64,000 bases of DNA, taken from Brachybacterium epidermidis. Its GTDB lineage: Bacteria > Actinomycetota > Actinomycetes > Actinomycetales > Dermabacteraceae. The translations under genes were made by a program, and so were the position numbers. Below are positions 60,577 to 64,000 of this stretch, one piece after another. The number at the start of each line of letters is the position of its first letter. The stretch's first letter is position 1. The notes under the pieces are model-generated. The model was not told the DNA's origin. It saw nothing but the letters and a program-made list of their open reading frames with translations, and ran no database searches. The DNA lies in the NCBI RefSeq assembly GCF_015209585.1, contig NZ_JADEYR010000003.1:1-64000 (forward strand), written 5' to 3'.

Positions 60577-61761
60577 TCAGGGCGTCTCGAAGGCCGCCCA
60601 GTCCGAACCGTCCCAGACCATGACGCCCTGGGCCTGCGACAGGCCGTAGAGGGTGTTGCCGTCCGGTGAGAAGCACCACTGGGTGGTCTCCTCGCGGGGG
60701 AGCTCCTCGACCTCGCCCCGGACGCTGTCCCAGAGCAGCAGTGTGTCCGCACGGTCGGTGACCGCGACCTTCCCGCCGGGACCCGCGACCAGGTCCCCGA
60801 ACCAGCCGGAGGTGAGCTCGGGCCCCGTGTCCACCGTGCCGCCGGGCCTGATGACCTGGACGACGCTCGGGTCCTCGGCGAGAGCCAGCACGGTGTCGTC
60901 CTCGAGCAGGGCGATCGCGAACACACGGCCCGTCGCCCCCTCGACGGGGCCGATCCGTTCGCCGCTGTCGGCGTCCCACCACTGCGGGGCGTTGTCCGGC
61001 GCGCCCTCGTAGCTGGAGCGGGCCGCCCCGATGAGCAGGCGGCTCCCGTCGGCGCTCCAGAGCACGGCGCTCGGATCGTCGTCCTGCTCGAGCTGCAGCG
61101 TCCCGTCGCCGCTGCAGGTCTCCGTGTCGACGGTGAAGAGACGGACCGTGTCGTCGTTGCCCAGGGTCGCGAGGCGAGACCCGTCGGGCGAGACGGAGAC
61201 CGCTGACATGGAGGCGAGGTCGTCGGTCAGATCGTGGCCGAGCAGGTGGGTGAGGACCTCGCCGTCGATGGAGAGCACGCTGGCGTACCGCGGGTGGCCG
61301 ACGACCAGGTGCTCGCCGTCCGCCAGCCAATCGACCGGCCCGCCGGCGCGCTCTTCGAGCTCGTGCGCGACGGCGCCGTCGGCGGTGCTCCACACGACCA
61401 GGCCGCCCTAGGTCTCGAACGGGGCCTGCTGGTCGGTGCGGTGAGCGGTGATCAGGCTGCCGTCCGGCGACAGGGCGAGGCCGCGCCGCAGGAACCTGTT
61501 GTCCGGCTTCGCCGGTGCGGGGTCCACTATCGTGCCGTCGGGGACTGTGTCCTCGTACTCCTCGGGGACCTGCTCACCGCCGTCCAGGCATCGGGTGACG
61601 GCACCGTCGCGCGGGCGTCTCCGTCGCGGCAGGCCGGGCAGGCCCGGCAGACCGGGAGGACGCGGCAGGTCCACCCCGCAGCCGCTCATGGCCAGTGCCG
61701 CCGGCAGTGCGGCGCCGCTCAGCAGCAGGCGCCGCCGCGGCGGCCGTCGGTCGTGCATCAT
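60577..61761 (-). pseudogene. WD40/beta-propeller lipoprotein paralogue with an in-frame TAG
   Basis: Starts at ATG 61761 with a strong GAAGGAGGGG site. Signal peptide with lipobox MSGC, Pro/Gly/Leu repeats, then FLRRGLALSPDGSLITAHR. TAG at 61410-61408 stops it after 117 residues, but the frame continues without other interruption (GGLVVWSTADGAVAHE, MSAVSVSPDGSRLATLGND, CFSPDGNTLYGLSQAQGVMVWDGSDW) to TGA at 60577. The C-terminus resembles that of the protein at 53534-54679 (LYAVSWTFGVLRWDGTQW). Whether the amber codon is read through or kills the gene cannot be told here. Confidence 0.8.
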
Positions 61762-61849
61762 CGCGATCCCCTCCTTCGGGGCGCCGCCGTCCCCCGACGC
61801 GGCGCCCCGCCAGGATCGCATACCGGGGCTCGGGAGCCCGGCGGGGAGG

Positions 61850-63181
61850 TCAGCCCTGTGCCGCCGCCCGGGCCGCCTGCGGCAGGGCCGTGATGATCCG
61901 ATCGAGGACGTCGTCGGTGTGCGCGGTGGACAGGAACCAGGCCTCGAAGGCGCTCGGCGGCAGATGCACGCCCTGGGAGAGCATGGCGTGGAAGAAACGT
62001 CCGAAGGCATCGGTGTCCTGCGACTTCGCCTCGTCGTAGGTCCGCACCGGCGCCTCCCGGAAGAACACCGAGAACAGAGTGCCGGTGGACTGGACGACAT
62101 GCGGGACGCCCGCGGCGGTCAGGGCCTCGGAGACCGCTGACTTCAGAACATCGGCGGCGCGGCCGATGGCGTGGTAGGCGCTCTCGTCGAGCCCGTCGAG
62201 CGTGGCCAGGCCCGCGGCGGTGGCCAGCGGGTTCCCCGACAGGGTGCCCGCCTGGTAGACGGGACCCGCGGGGGCCAGCAGGCCCATCAGCTCGGCCCTG
62301 CCGCCGAAGGCGCCCACGGGCAGTCCGCCGCCGATCACCTTGCCGAAGGTCATCAGGTCCGGTTCCCACCCCTCGCCGTCGATGCCGTACTGGCCCTCGC
62401 GGCTCGCCCGGAACCCGGTGAGCACCTCGTCGGAGATCAGCAGTGCCCCGGCGGCGTGCGCGGTCTCTGCCAGGAAGCGGTTGAAGCCGGTGCCGTCCTG
62501 CTCCGGCGGCGGGACCACGCCCATGTTCGCCGGTGCCGCCTCGGTGATGATCGCGGCGATCTCCCCGCCGCGCTGGGCGAACAGCTCGGTCAGGGCCGCC
62601 CGGTCGCCGTAGGGAAGCACCACGGTGTCCTTGGCGGTGGCGGCGGTGACTCCGGCAGAGCCGGGCAGGGCGAAGGTGGCGACCCCGCTGCCGGCCTCGG
62701 CCAGCAGGGCGTCCACATGCCCGTGGTAGCAGCCGGCGAACTTCACCACCACGTCCCTGCCGGTGGCGGCGCGGGCCAGGCGCAGCGCGCTCATGGTGGC
62801 CTCCGTGCCGGAGTTGACCAGGCGGATCTGCTCGACGGGGCGCACCCGCGCTGTGACCTCCTCGGCCAGCAGCACCTCGCCGGGCTGCGGGGCACCGAAG
62901 CTGAGGCCCTTGCCGGCGGCCTCCCGCACGGCCTCGACCACCTGCGGGTTCGCGTGGCCCAGGATCATCGGCCCCCAGGAGCCCACCATGTCCACGTACT
63001 CGCGGCCGTCGGCATCGCGCAGCAGGGCTCCCTCGGCGCTGACGATGAACGGCGGGGTACCGCCCACCGAGCCGAAGGCCCGCACCGGGGAGTTCACGCC
63101 CGAGGGGATCACGCTGCGGGCCCGCTCGAACAGCTCGGCGGAGGTGGGAGCAGGGGTGCGGTGTTCGGTGGCGTCGGTCAT
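61850..63181 (-). CDS. hemL: glutamate-1-semialdehyde 2,1-aminomutase
   Basis: 443 residues from ATG 63181. Class III aminotransferase fold of the GSAM type: [17 protein letters not shown] at the N-terminus, [42 protein letters not shown], and the PLP lysine in [17 protein letters not shown]. It turns glutamate-1-semialdehyde into 5-aminolevulinate (C5 pathway of haem synthesis). Lies 91 bases downstream of hemB on the same strand. Complete and full length. Confidence 0.96.
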   Translation of the reverse strand: MTDATEHRTPAPTSAELFERARSVIPSGVNSPVRAFGSVGGTPPFIVSAEGALLRDADGREYVDMVGSWGPMILGHANPQVVEAVREAAGKGLSFGAPQPGEVLLAEEVTARVRPVEQIRLVNSGTEATMSALRLARAATGRDVVVKFAGCYHGHVDALLAEAGSGVATFALPGSAGVTAATAKDTVVLPYGDRAALTELFAQRGGEIAAIITEAAPANMGVVPPPEQDGTGFNRFLAETAHAAGALLISDEVLTGFRASREGQYGIDGEGWEPDLMTFGKVIGGGLPVGAFGGRAELMGLLAPAGPVYQAGTLSGNPLATAAGLATLDGLDESAYHAIGRAADVLKSAVSEALTAAGVPHVVQSTGTLFSVFFREAPVRTYDEAKSQDTDAFGRFFHAMLSQGVHLPPSAFEAWFLSTAHTDDVLDRIITALPQAARAAAQG

Positions 63182-63272
63182 GGGGGTGCCTTTCTCGAGA
63201 GGGTTCAGGCGTGCGTGCTGGGGTCGGTCCGAGGCGGACGACGGGGGCCGGGGCCGCTCGGATCGGGTCGGG

Positions 63273-64000
63273 TCAGAGGAACTCGCGCAAGTGGGCGGGC
63301 AGGCCGTCCCGGTACCAGCCGGCCACCTCGCTGGCCCAGTAGGTCAGCACAGTGGTGGCGCCGGCACGGCGGAACGCCAGCAGGGACTCCAGGATCACCT
63401 TGTCACGGTCGATCCAGCCGTTGGCAGCAGCGGCCTCCACCATCGCGTACTCGCCGGAGACCTGGTAGGCGCCCACGGGGACGGGGGAGGCGGCAGCCAC
63501 CTCGGCCAGCACGTCGAGGTAGGGCAGGCCGGGCTTGACCATCACCAGGTCCGCTCCCTCGGCCACGTCCAGCTCCAGCTCCCGCAGGGCCTCACGGCCG
63601 TTGGCGGGATCCTGCTGGTAGGTGCGGCGGTCACCGCTGAGGGAGGAGCCCACGGCGTCACGGAATGGGCCGAAGAAGGCAGAGGCGTACTTCGCGGTAT
63701 AGGCGTACAGGCCCACGTCCAAGTGCCCGGCGGCGTCGAGCGCCTCGCGGATCGCGGCGATCTGGCCGTCCATCATTCCCGAGGGGCCCAGCAGGTGGGC
63801 GCCGGCCTCCGCCTGGGCGAGGGCCATCTCGCGGTAGCGCCCCAGGGTGGCGTCGTTGTCGACCCGGCCCTCGGCATCGAGCACGCCGCAGTGGCCGTGG
63901 TCGGTGAACTCGTCCAGGCACAGATCCGCCATGATCACGGTGGCATCGCCCAGCTCGCGGCTAAGGCGGGCCAGAGCCCGGTTCAGCACCCCGTCCGGAT
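63273..64000 (-). CDS. hemB: delta-aminolevulinic acid dehydratase (5' part beyond window)
   Basis: The C-terminal about 242 residues are visible. The frame remains open to the window edge past a GTG at 63989, and HemB is about 320-330 residues, so the start lies outside. [15 protein letters not shown] is the actinobacterial form of the metal site, [11 protein letters not shown] and [13 protein letters not shown] hold the two active-site lysines, and the end [11 protein letters not shown] is normal. It joins two 5-aminolevulinates to porphobilinogen. hemB-hemL-(insertion)-hemD is the haem locus of this window. Confidence 0.95.
   Translation of the reverse strand, partial: PDGVLNRALARLSRELGDATVIMADLCLDEFTDHGHCGVLDAEGRVDNDATLGRYREMALAQAEAGAHLLGPSGMMDGQIAAIREALDAAGHLDVGLYAYTAKYASAFFGPFRDAVGSSLSGDRRTYQQDPANGREALRELELDVAEGADLVMVKPGLPYLDVLAEVAAASPVPVGAYQVSGEYAMVEAAAANGWIDRDKVILESLLAFRRAGATTVLTYWASEVAGWYRDGLPAHLREFL

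Noticed and set aside
63273-63989. Complete hemB starting at GTG 63989
   Set aside because: HemB is about 80 residues longer and the frame continues to the window edge, so that GTG is internal.

Overview
The window is very GC-rich, uses many GTG and some TTG starts, and is dominated by TGA stops. The minus-strand run fhaA-fhaB-pstP-rodA-pbpA-pknA-pknB next to pabA, a DUF881 gene, crgA and a class E sortase is the classic actinobacterial cell-division/signalling island. With the DUF6318-type protein this points to a member of the Micrococcales, probably Dermabacteraceae (Brachybacterium-like). The taxon is inferred, not proven.

Layout. 1-11.8 kb: two heterodimeric ABC exporters (each with one degenerate and one canonical ATPase subunit), a methyltransferase, a membrane protein whose 5' end has been tandemly duplicated into a chain of overlapping mini-ORFs, an AbiEi/DUF559-type protein and a DUF6318 protein. 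12-15 kb: a polar amino acid ABC importer operon with frame problems in both the permease (10-bp duplication) and the ATPase (1-nt loss in a 33-bp repeat tract). 15.1-16.6 kb: a second DUF559 protein and a repeat-rich spacer. 16.6-22.7 kb: fatty acyl-CoA reductase-HAD fusion, SDR reductase, PlsC acyltransferase and an alkyl-DHAP synthase homologue, together resembling a compact ether-lipid pathway. 22.7-28.3 kb: phosphoglycerate mutase-like protein, small protein, Tat-exported esterase, ThuA/Gfo-Idh sugar operon, an SDR fragment and tRNA-Arg(ACG). 28.4-43.2 kb: LppM-like lipoprotein, SGNH hydrolase, crgA, DUF881, sortase E, a small membrane protein, then the pabA/pknB-to-fhaA operon. 43.4-49.4 kb: L,D-transpeptidase, two tandem beta-lactamase-fold proteins, GH38 alpha-mannosidase. 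49.9-52.2 kb: a two-gene sulfolipid (SqdB/SqdX-like) operon behind a 14-copy CTGGTG microsatellite. 52.3-61.8 kb: an accessory zone with lipoproteins, two WD40-like lipoprotein genes each split by one in-frame TAG, tails of lost paralogues, hemD, and a nitroreductase / LPG-synthase-type membrane protein / polysaccharide pyruvyl transferase operon. 61.8-64 kb: hemL and the 3' part of hemB.

The genes work mainly on the envelope: septal and lateral wall synthesis under Ser/Thr kinase control, membrane lipid tailoring (ether lipids, sulfolipid), surface polysaccharide and export. Many genes carry frameshifts or amber codons. Because some hit normally essential genes (pstP, rodA), part of this may be sequence error, and I flag it at each place.
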